Origin: UBA6902 sp964393845
GTDB taxonomy: Bacteria > Nitrospirota > Thermodesulfovibrionia > UBA6902
Assembly: GCA_964393845.1 (NCBI GenBank)
Contig: CAYMUX010000012.1
Location: 1-44,866, forward strand
Direction of reading: 5' to 3'
DNA length: 44,866 nt
Shown here: positions 1 through 8,379 of the stretch, one piece after another
How positions within the stretch are numbered: position 1 is the first letter of the stretch
How the letters are laid out: each line of letters starts with the position of its first letter
Program-made: the position numbers and the translations under genes
Notes under the pieces: model-generated
Seen by the model: only the letters and a program-made list of their open reading frames with translations
Told to the model about the DNA's origin: nothing
The model's database searches: none

Positions 1-205
1 GATATTTTATATCATCTGATTCCTTTAAACCATGAGGGTTTTCTTCTTTTATTTGCTTCCTATCTCTGTTCTTGGGTCCATCAGAAGTTCCCAAAAATTT
101 TTTAACCACATCGTGATTTCCTATATAACAGCAATCTTCACAAACACATAATGACCTCCCCCTTTGGAAAAGGGGGATTAAGGGGGATTTTATGGAAATA
201 TTTAA
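1..205 (-). other. possible partial coding region at the left edge
   Basis: On the minus strand one frame is open from the stop at about 206-208 to the window edge. It encodes a cysteine-bearing stretch that starts around CVCEDCCYIGNHDVVKKFLG. No start codon with a ribosome binding site is visible, and the first residues come from the palindromic repeat at 155-191. This could be the 5' end of a gene damaged by the repeat, or chance. I do not recognise the family. Confidence 0.2.
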
Positions 206-248
206 TCAAAAAATCTCCCCTCGCCCCTCTTTACCAAAGAGGGGGATA
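155..248. repeat. two GGGGGA/TCCCCC palindromic repeat units
   Basis: Two hairpin units lie in tandem. The first is CCCCCTTT-ggaa-AAGGGGG followed by a degenerate AAGGGGGATTTT tail (about 155-191). The second is a CCCTCTTT / AAAGAGGG hairpin with the same kind of tail (about 209-248). The same family recurs at 41376-41414, 42508-42642 and 43614-43650. The units sit just past the 3' end of the glycosyltransferase gene, where they could also act as a transcription terminator. Confidence 0.8.
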
Positions 249-257
249 AAAATAAAA

Positions 258-1202
258 TTAAGTTTTTCTATTATGTTCAGGTTTTTTTAAAACGTATAAT
301 GGCTTTTTCTGACCTTCATGATAAGAGCTGACAAGCATCTCTCCAAGAAGCCCCATGCCGATAAGTTGTATTCCGATTATTACTAATAAAATACCGAGAA
401 GAAGTAACGGTCTGTGTCCTATCGGCTGTCCTGAAAACCATAAGAGCATAAGGTAAAAATTAAGAGTGAAACCCGCTATGCCGCATGCTAGTCCAACGGG
501 TCCGAATGCTTGCATAGGCTTGGTGGAAAAACTCTGAAGAAATTTAACGGTTATCAAATCGAGAATGACCATCAAAGTTCGTGATATCCCATACTTGGAC
601 TCCCCGTGGCGTCTCGGATGGTGAATAGTTTCAATTTCAATTATCTTTATTCCGTACCAGCTTGCGACTGCAGGAATGAATCTGTGCATTTCTCCGTACA
701 TATTAATATTTTTTACGACCTCTGCCTTGTATGCCTTGAGGCCTGATCCGTAATCACGGAGTTTGACTCCAGTCACCCAGCTTATCAGCCAGTTGGCGAT
801 AATTGATGGGAATCTTCTAATAACGAAAGGATCTTTTCTCTTCTTTCTCCAGCCGTTGACGACATCATATTCGCCGATCAAAGAAACCATCTTCGGGATG
901 TCCTTTGGATCATTCTGGAGGTCTCCGTCGATTGTTACAATAACGTCCCCTTTCGCGTAGTCAAACCCTGCCGCCCATGCTGCTGCCTTGCCGAAGTTGC
1001 GTCTGAAGGGCAGCAGTCTTACATTTGGATCTTTTTGTGCAAGAGGTTCAAGAAGTTCAAGTGTCTTATCAGTACTGCCGTCATCGATAAATAACAATTC
1101 ATAATCCCTGCCATCTTCATCCATAACTGATTTAAGCGCATTATAAAGCTCTTCGATATTTTCTTCTTCATTATGCAACGGGACCACGACGGAAACTAAC
1201 AT
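258..1202 (-). CDS. family 2 glycosyltransferase (DPM1/ArnC-like)
   Basis: The 314-residue protein begins with a GT-A fold signature (VSVVVPLHNEEENIEELY) and carries the metal/nucleotide-binding DGDLQNDP motif near residue 93. This is the pattern of family 2 enzymes that transfer a sugar from a nucleotide to a polyprenyl-phosphate carrier. Two hydrophobic helices near residues 230-290 would anchor it in the inner membrane. The sequence GAGAGG lies just before the ATG. The gene stands alone, with a palindromic repeat downstream and a terminator upstream. The family is secure; the exact sugar and acceptor (undecaprenyl phosphate is usual) cannot be read from the sequence. Confidence 0.85.
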   Translation of the reverse strand: MLVSVVVPLHNEEENIEELYNALKSVMDEDGRDYELLFIDDGSTDKTLELLEPLAQKDPNVRLLPFRRNFGKAAAWAAGFDYAKGDVIVTIDGDLQNDPKDIPKMVSLIGEYDVVNGWRKKRKDPFVIRRFPSIIANWLISWVTGVKLRDYGSGLKAYKAEVVKNINMYGEMHRFIPAVASWYGIKIIEIETIHHPRRHGESKYGISRTLMVILDLITVKFLQSFSTKPMQAFGPVGLACGIAGFTLNFYLMLLWFSGQPIGHRPLLLLGILLVIIGIQLIGMGLLGEMLVSSYHEGQKKPLYVLKKPEHNRKT

Positions 1203-1270
1203 GTATTCCTCTCTTTCAATATGAATTAAAAAATTCTGTGATAATTATAACTCACTGTCAATACAATAAA

Positions 1271-1295
1271 GAACCCTGCAGGGCCTGCAGGGTTC
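1271..1295 (-). terminator. rho-independent terminator of the radical SAM gene
   Basis: A perfect 12-bp inverted repeat (GAACCCTGCAGG / CCTGCAGGGTTC) with a one-base centre is followed on the minus strand by TTTATT. It lies 35 bp past the stop codon of the radical SAM gene, the expected place for its terminator. Confidence 0.7.
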
Positions 1296-1329
1296 AGAAA
1301 AAACCTATATCGTAAACCAAGTAATGGAT

Positions 1330-2772
1330 TTATACCTTTGAAGCAAAAATCGTGTTATATATAATTCTCACGCTTTCACCGGCAGAAACTTTATAAGGAT
1401 ATATTCTGTACCTGTAAACATACCCCTTCCAGAACTTTCTTATGCTGTTATACACGGGGCGAAGAGGCAATTTTATTAGAACGTTTTTGATCAAAGGCAT
1501 CAGCCAGGGGAATTCAACGGCAACACCGAGGAGATGCATGAAATTTTCGAGCTGAGGCCTGTCCTTCAGGTTTAATATTATTCTTTCATGGTAGGTTTCA
1601 GGAAATTTCATGTTTGGATCAAAAAACCCGTTTGCTACTGAATAATCGTATATCTCTGTCTTCGGGTATGGAGTCATAAGGAAGGCATCGCAGAATGTCG
1701 GCTTGCATTGCACAGTTAATTTCCACGTCTCCATGGCAGTCTCCAGTGTCTCATGGGGTGCACCGATAATGTTATACATGGAAAACATTACTTTCTTATC
1801 CCTGAGGATTTTCATGCCTTGTATGATCTGCTCCTTTGTCATTTTCCTGTTTAAGACTTTATTTCTGATAAAATCATTTCCCGACTCTACGCCGATTCCT
1901 ACATAAAAGACACCGGCTTTTATTAAATCGTCGATAACCTCTTCTTTAATGATCTCAGGCCTCATGAGACAGTAAAAAGGTATTCCTATTTCTTTTGGAT
2001 ATTTTTCGGCAAATTCTTTGATCCATTTCGGTTTTACAGTGAGTATTTCATCTCTGAATATCAGATATTCAATCTTCGGATAATCCCTTTTTAATTGCTT
2101 AAGCTCTTCAATTACATGGTCGACGCTTCTCTGGCGGAAAATCGGGTCTCCCTTTACACGCATTTTATGGAGTTGATGGTTATGACAGTATGTGCAGTTA
2201 AAAGGGCAACCCTGGCTTGTCATTACAGTTGCCGTTCTAGCCAGACGGTAGTCCTTGTATCTGTCATAAAGGCTTCTGTCAGGCGGAGGGAGTATATCAA
2301 GATCTTTTATGAGTGGGCGTTGTTCATTTTTATAAATATTACCGTCAACCTTTACCCACCAGTTCTTGACATTAGTAATGTCCTCTCCTTTTTCCAGCTT
2401 ATTAACGAAGTCCGGCATTGCCTCAAAACCTTCTCCACGACAGACAGCATCTACTCCATCTTCCTCTACCATTTCAGGGGAAAAGGTAACGTGAGGTCCG
2501 CCGAACATAGAGTAAATTTTAAACTTCTGCTTTAATCTTCTATTCCAGTCCAGATAGATGTTTTGGCCGCCGCTGAATGTAGTATAAGCAACAATATCAG
2601 GTTTAAACTCCGCACAGGTTTTCTCTACTTCATTATAATTTACACCTGCAATAGTGGTTTGATGTCCGTCACGCTTAAGTACTGCCGATAACCACATTGG
2701 CCCGAAGGTGACAAATCCACCACTAAGTAACATTGTTCTATCGATGTGTGCAATAAATAAAATACGACTCAT
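1330..2772 (-). CDS. B12-binding domain radical SAM protein
   Basis: The 480-residue protein has an N-terminal cobalamin-binding-like domain (about residues 1-140, including an MFGGPHVTF segment). A radical SAM core follows, with the [4Fe-4S] motif CPFNCTYC near residue 190 and a GVESGN segment further on. This architecture is that of class B radical SAM enzymes (BchE/HpnP/HpnJ-like), which use SAM and often methylcobalamin for methylation, ring closure or other C-C chemistry. The start has AAGGGGGG upstream. It is monocistronic and ends in a strong hairpin. The substrate is unknown; hopanoid or lipid modification is possible but not shown by the neighbours. Confidence 0.85.
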   Translation of the reverse strand: MSRILFIAHIDRTMLLSGGFVTFGPMWLSAVLKRDGHQTTIAGVNYNEVEKTCAEFKPDIVAYTTFSGGQNIYLDWNRRLKQKFKIYSMFGGPHVTFSPEMVEEDGVDAVCRGEGFEAMPDFVNKLEKGEDITNVKNWWVKVDGNIYKNEQRPLIKDLDILPPPDRSLYDRYKDYRLARTATVMTSQGCPFNCTYCHNHQLHKMRVKGDPIFRQRSVDHVIEELKQLKRDYPKIEYLIFRDEILTVKPKWIKEFAEKYPKEIGIPFYCLMRPEIIKEEVIDDLIKAGVFYVGIGVESGNDFIRNKVLNRKMTKEQIIQGMKILRDKKVMFSMYNIIGAPHETLETAMETWKLTVQCKPTFCDAFLMTPYPKTEIYDYSVANGFFDPNMKFPETYHERIILNLKDRPQLENFMHLLGVAVEFPWLMPLIKNVLIKLPLRPVYNSIRKFWKGYVYRYRIYPYKVSAGESVRIIYNTIFASKV

Positions 2773-3125
2773 GATAATAAGCCCCCCTTAAGGCGGATTA
2801 ATAAGATTATTAGGTTATATTATCCATTTTTTCACTCTCCATTGTCAAGAAATTTTACGTAATTAAACTAATGACTTAAATGATATTTACGTATTTGCAT
2901 AAATGATAATCCGAAGAATTCATCTGATACTTATTCGGTGGAATGAACTATATCCTTTAGTGTTCTTCCTTTAAGTGAGTCTGAAATTGCCGAAGAAATT
3001 TTTTTTCGAAATGCAGGGTGCAAGTTTCAGATTCAAACGCTGCAGGGTTCCTTGATGTAAAGGCTTTACCTTATTTCGGTATGCCACATGTGAGGGCTGT
3101 GAAATGATTTAATTAACATGTAGTA
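2773..3125. other. intergenic region without recognised gene
   Basis: An AT-rich stretch between the radical SAM gene and an amino-acid permease relic. No open frame, RNA gene or clear hairpin was recognised. It may hold further decayed permease sequence that cannot be identified by eye. Confidence 0.5.
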
Positions 3126-3317
3126 TTATGCTTCCACAGATGCTGTTTTCTTTCTCTTGCTTTGCCCCCAATAAATAACATAGCCTAATGCTAATGTTCC
3201 TAGTCCGGCTATTGTGGAGACAGGTTGTGATTGGATACACCAGACAGACATCCAGATTGTAAATACCAGGAAAATAAGAGGGGTAAACGGATATCCCCTG
3301 CATATCCTAATATACAT
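3126..3317 (-). pseudogene. C-terminal remnant of an APC-family amino acid permease
   Basis: The minus-strand frame reads RICRGYPFTPLIFLVFTIWM and continues through a glycine-rich second hydrophobic stretch to a basic tail. This matches the last part of APC-superfamily transporters: an R-x3-GYP-x-TP loop followed by two membrane helices. The upstream ten or so helices are missing; the region before it is the 3' end of the methyltransferase gene. The family match is by pattern memory; the truncation is directly visible. Confidence 0.6.
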
Positions 3318-3318
3318 A

Positions 3319-4005
3319 TCATTCTGTTTTATCATTCCCAAATTCAAGAAAATAATGATATTGAAGCAAGTCATGAGATTTAATCAGGTGATAACCGGCC
3401 TTATTCATTTCTTCATGAACAATCTCTTCTGCAAGTTTATGGTCACGCGGGGGGCCGAAATCTGTATTCTTAATAAAATCAACTATTACTACCCTGCCGT
3501 TGGTCTTCAAGCTCCGAGAGACATTCCTGAAATATTCCACCCTGTTTTCAATATGATGGTATGTATCACAGATAAAAATAACATCCACCGAATGCGGCGC
3601 CAACTCCGGATCATTGGTTTTAACAACACGTGCATCATAGTTATTGAGATTCAGCTTCCTGGCGTCTTCTTCCATGTATTTCACCATACCGGGTTCGATA
3701 TCAAGACCGACAGCCTTTCCTGATGGACCGACTGCAATTGCAAGATGCCTGGTAAAGTATCCGGTCCCCGCTCCGATATCGACCACTACATCACCGGGCC
3801 TCAAGTTCATGGCCTTTACAACTTCCGCAGGTTTCTGCCATTTGTCCCGCTCAGGAGATTCAAACCTCTTGACCCATAATTCGATATCGTCGAATCTTTG
3901 CTGAGTTGCTGTCGTGTGGTGTTCTTGTTGATTGACGCACCCCGTCAGTAGAATCAAAATAAATACTGTAACAATCGATGTGCTTCTAAATGGTACTCTG
4001 GTCAT
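3319..4005 (-). CDS. SAM-dependent methyltransferase, predicted lipoprotein
   Basis: The 228-residue protein starts with a lipoprotein signal (hydrophobic run ending in LTGC at about residues 20-23). A class I methyltransferase fold follows, with motif I VVDIGAGTGYFTRHLA near residue 72 and an acidic GLDIEP segment after it. Class I enzymes of this kind usually work in the cytoplasm, so lipidation and export would place SAM chemistry outside the membrane, which is odd though similar predicted lipoproteins exist. The ATG is preceded by AAGGAGGAATT, a strong ribosome binding site, which supports the signal-peptide start. The substrate is unknown. Confidence 0.8.
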   Translation of the reverse strand: MTRVPFRSTSIVTVFILILLTGCVNQQEHHTTATQQRFDDIELWVKRFESPERDKWQKPAEVVKAMNLRPGDVVVDIGAGTGYFTRHLAIAVGPSGKAVGLDIEPGMVKYMEEDARKLNLNNYDARVVKTNDPELAPHSVDVIFICDTYHHIENRVEYFRNVSRSLKTNGRVVIVDFIKNTDFGPPRDHKLAEEIVHEEMNKAGYHLIKSHDLLQYHYFLEFGNDKTE

Positions 4006-4081
4006 AATTCCTCCTTATTTCAGTTACAGGCATTGTGAACACCTAATAAAGATTCAGTTAGTCAATGCATAAAAAGCTTAT

Positions 4082-4717
4082 ATGTTAGAATTAATCATGC
4101 TGGTATTATCTTTCAGAAAAGACCGTGCTGACATAATTATCGCGGAGGCATTAAGTATACTTAACAAAGGGGGGATTATAGCCTATCCTACAGAGAGCTT
4201 TTATGCCCTGGGAGTCCTTGCAACAGATGTCGTTGCCGTTAAGAAACTTTTTGAACTTAAAAAGAGACCGGCAGACAAACCCCTTCCGATAATTGTCGGT
4301 GATGCGGACATTCTTTTATCAATTGTAAAAAGCGTCCCTGACCAGGCAAAGGATTTGATTACAAGATACTGGCCGGGTCCTTTAACAATAATATTTGAGG
4401 CTCAAGACAACGTTCCTGCTTTGTTGACGGGATGGACGGGAAAGGTTGCAGTAAGGATTCCCGGTGAAAGCATTGCCCTTGATCTGGCAAAGTCGTTAAA
4501 GATGCCTGTTACGGCTACAAGCGCTAATCCTTCAGCAAGCCGACCCGCTGAAACATCAGAAGAAGTTATCAACTATTTTGGAGATAAAGTAGATTTAATT
4601 ATCAACGACGGAAAAACTCCAGGCGGCAAGCCCTCAACGATTATTGATGTGACCGTAATTCCTCCCAAAATATTGAGAGAGGGAAGAGTTTTGCTGAATT
4701 CATTCGGTAATTTGTAG
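4082..4717 (+). CDS. tsaC: threonylcarbamoyl-AMP synthase (Sua5/YciO/YrdC)
   Basis: The 211-residue protein belongs to the YrdC-like family. These enzymes make threonylcarbamoyl-AMP from threonine, bicarbonate and ATP, the first step of t6A modification at position 37 of ANN-decoding tRNAs. Visible hallmarks are GGIIAYPTESFYALG near the start, the KRPADKPLPIIV substrate-binding motif, the YWPGPLT segment and SANPSA. The length fits the short TsaC form, without a Sua5 C-terminal domain. A second in-frame ATG six codons in (4097) is equally possible; neither has a clear ribosome binding site. It is transcribed divergently from the methyltransferase gene. Confidence 0.9.
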   Translation: MLELIMLVLSFRKDRADIIIAEALSILNKGGIIAYPTESFYALGVLATDVVAVKKLFELKKRPADKPLPIIVGDADILLSIVKSVPDQAKDLITRYWPGPLTIIFEAQDNVPALLTGWTGKVAVRIPGESIALDLAKSLKMPVTATSANPSASRPAETSEEVINYFGDKVDLIINDGKTPGGKPSTIIDVTVIPPKILREGRVLLNSFGNL

Positions 4718-4758
4718 AGTTAAAGAAGTTTGGAAGATACCTGCCTCAAAATTTGATA

Positions 4759-5191
4759 TCAGTATTCCTGAATATATGAATACTTTTTATTTTTAAGGCA
4801 GCCAACGGCTTTTGTGATAAATTCAGTGGTTTCGTGGAGAGTCTTTGCATAGGTCCACTGCCTCAAGAGGCGCGTAGTTTAACTTAAATAGCACTGCCCT
4901 GTCTGCACTGGACCATATTAAATCTACCACATCATCTATCCGGCACACGAGGGCGTGAATATCTTCTCTATCTATAGGGGTCAAAAAGGTCTTATTTAAT
5001 TTTCGCATGACCTCATGGGTAAGCATGTCTCCTTCCTGCTCTGCTTCATATATTTCTTTTGCCTTTACTTCACCAGTCGATAGATCCTCCATCATTTCAA
5101 CGAGCAGTTTAGCGCTTTTATTGACATTCAGCGCTGCTTTCTCAAACATACTGAAGAAGTCGGTTTCTTTTGGAAGGAATTTCTTTAACAT
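4759..5191 (-). pseudogene. frameshifted PhoU-like (DUF47) phosphate transport accessory protein
   Basis: The first 115 or so residues (FLPKETDFFSMFEKAALNV, then a DREDIHALVCRIDDVVDLIW helix) are typical of the DUF47 family, PhoU-like helical proteins encoded next to Pit phosphate permeases. The frame then ends at 4823 after about 122 residues, while the family is normally a little over 200. In the next frame the sequence continues sensibly (AKTLHETTEFITKAVGCLKN) until a stop at 4759. One extra base near 4849-4853 would explain the break. Even the repaired frame is too short, and no Pit permease gene is adjacent, so this looks like a decaying relic rather than only a sequencing error. Confidence 0.6.
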
Positions 5192-5337
5192 TACTTGATC
5201 GCCTTTAGGTTTTCCACATTTATCGGTTAAAAGGATACTAAAATATCAGGTTAAAGTCAACAGCGAACAATTGATTTATCGAATTTATATAACTACATTT
5301 CACGACCTTAATACAAATTACTTATGGGTTTATTTTT

Positions 5338-5559
5338 TTACTCACATGCTCCGTTAATACAATAGTAAAAACCTTGACACCCGTATTTCTTCCTGACGTC
5401 ACATATACCGCAATTACATCCTTTTTTAGCCTTTGGAGCGCTGCTCTTGCCCCTCGCACAGAACAATGCCTCTCCTTCAATTCCAGGATAAGTCAGACAA
5501 GGCTCACAAAATTTCAGGCACGTATCCACATTCTCTTGAATATCATCTACTTTCGGCAT
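5338..5559 (-). CDS. small cysteine-rich protein, DUF2769-like
   Basis: A 73-residue protein with ten cysteines, spaced as CLKFCEPCLTYPG, LFCARGKSS, CNCGICDV and a C-terminal YYCINGACE. The pattern matches DUF2769 as I remember it, a family of unknown function found in anaerobes and archaea. The cysteines suggest a metal or iron-sulfur site. I chose the ATG at 5559 rather than the TTG five codons upstream, because TTGAGGAGG lies directly before this ATG and would otherwise be inside the coding region. No operon partner is evident. Confidence 0.75.
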   Translation of the reverse strand: MPKVDDIQENVDTCLKFCEPCLTYPGIEGEALFCARGKSSAPKAKKGCNCGICDVRKKYGCQGFYYCINGACE

Positions 5560-5618
5560 TTTTAACCTCCTCAATTATTTAGTTTGATAAAATCCGGACT
5601 CGCTTCGAGCTTACAGAC

Positions 5619-6371
5619 CTAAATACTTTTTCTTTTGGACAACAGTGAGCCGGCGGCTTCATCCAGAAGGAAAATCAACTTTCCTTCTTTGGGCTTCACC
5701 ATTGCTGCCGGCAGTAAACTGTTTTTTTCTTTAATGACTTCTCTTACGATTTTTGCTTTATTCTCTCCGGCTGCCAGGAAAATAATATTCCTTGCGTTAT
5801 TAATAACCGGCAAGGTAAGGGTTATCCTTTCCCTTTTTGTTTTATCAGAAGGGGTAATACATACAGCAAAACGCTGCTTCTCTTTTAATGCCGGAGTATC
5901 CGGGTAAAGAGATGCCGTATGACCGTCCTCACCGATACCGAGTACTATAAAGTCAAATTGGGGCAGCTTGGTGCGGACGGTTTTGCAATAGGAGATTATA
6001 TCTGCTTCATATCTTTCTGCTGAAGTCTGAGGTGAAAATTCCGAAGTTAAAATCGGATGAATATTCTTGGGTCTTATACCGACATGGCGCAATAACATTC
6101 GGTTTATCATATGATAATTATTTTCATCGCTTTCATATGGGACAAAACGTTCATCAACTATAAAAATGTGCGTATTATCCCATGGCAAGGTTCCCCCCCC
6201 GGAAAGTTTTTTATAGAATGTAACAGGTGTTTTACCGCCTGATAATGCAGCGGAAAAATATCCTTTATTTTTTATTTCTGCATTAGAAATATTTGCCCAT
6301 TTCTCAACGGCAAAATCCGCCATTTGTTCTATGTTTTTGAACATATGGATTTCTTTAATAATATCAGTCAC
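5619..6371 (-). CDS. pgl: 6-phosphogluconolactonase
   Basis: The 250-residue protein hydrolyses 6-phosphogluconolactone to 6-phosphogluconate in the oxidative pentose phosphate pathway. Family motifs are LSGGKTPVTFYKKL (phosphosugar binding, near residue 44), VDERFVP (near residue 83) and GIGEDGHTASLYP (near residue 145), with the usual length. The first start is GTG at 6371; an ATG ten codons in (6344, MFKNIEQ) is an alternative, and neither has a clear ribosome binding site. No glucose-6-phosphate dehydrogenase gene is adjacent. Confidence 0.9.
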   Translation of the reverse strand: MTDIIKEIHMFKNIEQMADFAVEKWANISNAEIKNKGYFSAALSGGKTPVTFYKKLSGGGTLPWDNTHIFIVDERFVPYESDENNYHMINRMLLRHVGIRPKNIHPILTSEFSPQTSAERYEADIISYCKTVRTKLPQFDFIVLGIGEDGHTASLYPDTPALKEKQRFAVCITPSDKTKRERITLTLPVINNARNIIFLAAGENKAKIVREVIKEKNSLLPAAMVKPKEGKLIFLLDEAAGSLLSKRKSI

Positions 6372-6633
6372 GGTAAATAGAAATTATAAGGAATCGTATT
6401 GTTTTTAGAGATATGCTTAACGCACATATCTAATTACAGCATATCATAAGTTATTTTTTGATGGAATATTATTTATTTTTTCTTCCCCGTTTAGAATATA
6501 AGACACTTCAAATTACATTGGAAATAATTTAGAGCAACCCCTTGTAACTGAGGGGTTACAATTTAGACAAAAATTATCTTGCTTTAAAAAAATAATTTGT
6601 GCACAATATAAAGCTATTTGATTTTTTAATACT

Positions 6634-7989
6634 GTGAAAAGAATTATAGACTTGCTTGGTTTAATGGATAACAAAAGAAATGGGTTTGGCCGAATAGGTC
6701 TTTTCCTGATTTTGCCTGTTATTATTATTGTTATTGCTTTCGCGGCATATCAACTCTTTTTCATTCCTACCCCCTCGGTTAAAGGTATAGAGGCTTTTAG
6801 TTATCTGACTGCCGACAAGACTGTTAAACTTAGCAGTGAAAACATACAGTCTATCGAGATATCCATTAATCAGCAAGGAAAGAAAATTGATTTATTGAAG
6901 GACGTCCCTGCAACAGGGGAAAAAGTATATTCGTTAGAAATAAAACCTAAAGCCGTCGGATTGACAGACGGCAAGGCTGTCGTAACTATCAAGGCAAAAG
7001 CCGGTATATTAAAAAAGGTCCAATATGATATTGAATCAGTAATTGATACAGTACCGCCGGAGATTGATGTTGAAACGGCCCCTCCATTCATATATCCGGG
7101 CAGCGGGGGATTTAGTGTGCTGAAGGCTTCGGGGGAAGACTCTGTTTTTATTAAACTTGTTGATAAGGACCGGTCCGTGGAAGATAAGACCTTTAAAGCA
7201 TTCAGGCTCACATCGGGTCCGGAGAAGGCTGCCGGGAATATTTATTATGTGTTCTTCCCTGCCCCTTTTGATCTTAGCGATGGGAGTTTGTTTTATGCCG
7301 TAGCAACGGATATTGCGGGCAACCGGAGCATAAAAACGCTTCCGACCAGGTTGAAGATGACAGAATATAATATGTCATCGATCAACATTGATGACGATTT
7401 CATAAATAGAGTGGTCTCCCCTTTACTGAATGAAACTAATGTTCATGACCCGGCAGGCGCCTTCAAAAAAGTAAACGAGGAATTGAGGAAACAAAGTCTG
7501 AATAAATTAATAGATATTGCGGAAAAAACAGAACCAGGGATCCTGTGGGAAGGAAGTTTTCTACAGTTAAAGAACAGCAAGGTAATGGCTGTGTACGGTG
7601 ACAGAAGGACCTATCTTTATAATGGTAATCCCGTAAGCAAAAGCGTCCATCTCGGGTATGATCTCGCATCTAATGAACGTGCGCCGGTGGAAGCTGCCAA
7701 TTCCGGGACCATCAGATTCGCTGGTGACCTCAGCATATATGGCAACACAGTGATAATAGACCATGGGCTTGGGTTTATGAGCCTTTATGGGCACCTGTCT
7801 GCAATTGAGGTCAAGGAGGGCCAGAAGGTTTCAAAGGGCGAGATCATAGCAAAGACCGGCGCTACCGGTCTTGCCGGAGGGGACCACCTCCATTTCGGCT
7901 TGCTTATGCACGGTTATGAGGTATCGCCTTTATACTGGTGGGATCCGCACTGGATCAAGGTTAATGTCACGGACCAATTAACACATTAA
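6634..7989 (+). CDS. M23 family metallopeptidase, membrane anchored
   Basis: The 451-residue protein has one N-terminal transmembrane helix (about residues 21-43), an all-beta region with an immunoglobulin-like look (about 50-230) and a C-terminal LytM/M23 domain. The zinc ligands are present: H339 and D343 in HLGYD, and H418-x-H420 in the HLHFG motif, so it should be an active peptidoglycan endopeptidase facing the periplasm. The start is GTG at 6634; an ATG ten codons later is possible. It has no operon partner. The family is certain; its exact cell-wall role (division, pilus insertion, general turnover) is not. Confidence 0.88.
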   Translation: MKRIIDLLGLMDNKRNGFGRIGLFLILPVIIIVIAFAAYQLFFIPTPSVKGIEAFSYLTADKTVKLSSENIQSIEISINQQGKKIDLLKDVPATGEKVYSLEIKPKAVGLTDGKAVVTIKAKAGILKKVQYDIESVIDTVPPEIDVETAPPFIYPGSGGFSVLKASGEDSVFIKLVDKDRSVEDKTFKAFRLTSGPEKAAGNIYYVFFPAPFDLSDGSLFYAVATDIAGNRSIKTLPTRLKMTEYNMSSINIDDDFINRVVSPLLNETNVHDPAGAFKKVNEELRKQSLNKLIDIAEKTEPGILWEGSFLQLKNSKVMAVYGDRRTYLYNGNPVSKSVHLGYDLASNERAPVEAANSGTIRFAGDLSIYGNTVIIDHGLGFMSLYGHLSAIEVKEGQKVSKGEIIAKTGATGLAGGDHLHFGLLMHGYEVSPLYWWDPHWIKVNVTDQLTH

Positions 7990-8083
7990 GTATTTAAAAT
8001 TATTGCATCGAAAAAAATAATAGACAAATGACAATAGAGAATATAAACTCATTAAATAAAGGATTGAAGAGGTAAAGAAATTT

Positions 8084-8362
8084 ATGGATCGTCAAGTAAC
8101 AAAACATGAAGTTCCTTCATACGATATAGTCGAAGAAAAAATCAAGGAAATCGATGCTTCGATTATAGTGCTTCGTATCTTCTATATTTTTATGCAGATT
8201 GTTTATAAGTTTCAGCTTATAAAGAATGATAAATCATGTACGGTTGAAATTCCCCGGAAACTGCTTGAGGGATTAGAAGGCAGGAACCCGATATTAGAAG
8301 AGAAATTAACTGAGATACTGGATTCGTCTCTCCAGCAGTCAGATTGCTGGGTTAAGGTCTGA
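8084..8362 (+). CDS. hypothetical protein, 92 residues
   Basis: The frame is preceded by AAGAGGTAAAG seven bases before the ATG. It encodes an acidic N-terminus, a hydrophobic stretch around residues 27-40 (SIIVLRIFYIFMQIVYKF) and a charged C-terminal half (IPRKLLEGLEG...). I do not recognise a family. It converges on the diguanylate cyclase gene with an 18-bp gap. The ribosome binding site and coding character make it likely to be real. Confidence 0.55.
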   Translation: MDRQVTKHEVPSYDIVEEKIKEIDASIIVLRIFYIFMQIVYKFQLIKNDKSCTVEIPRKLLEGLEGRNPILEEKLTEILDSSLQQSDCWVKV

Positions 8363-8379
8363 TAAGACGGGAGCGCTTT

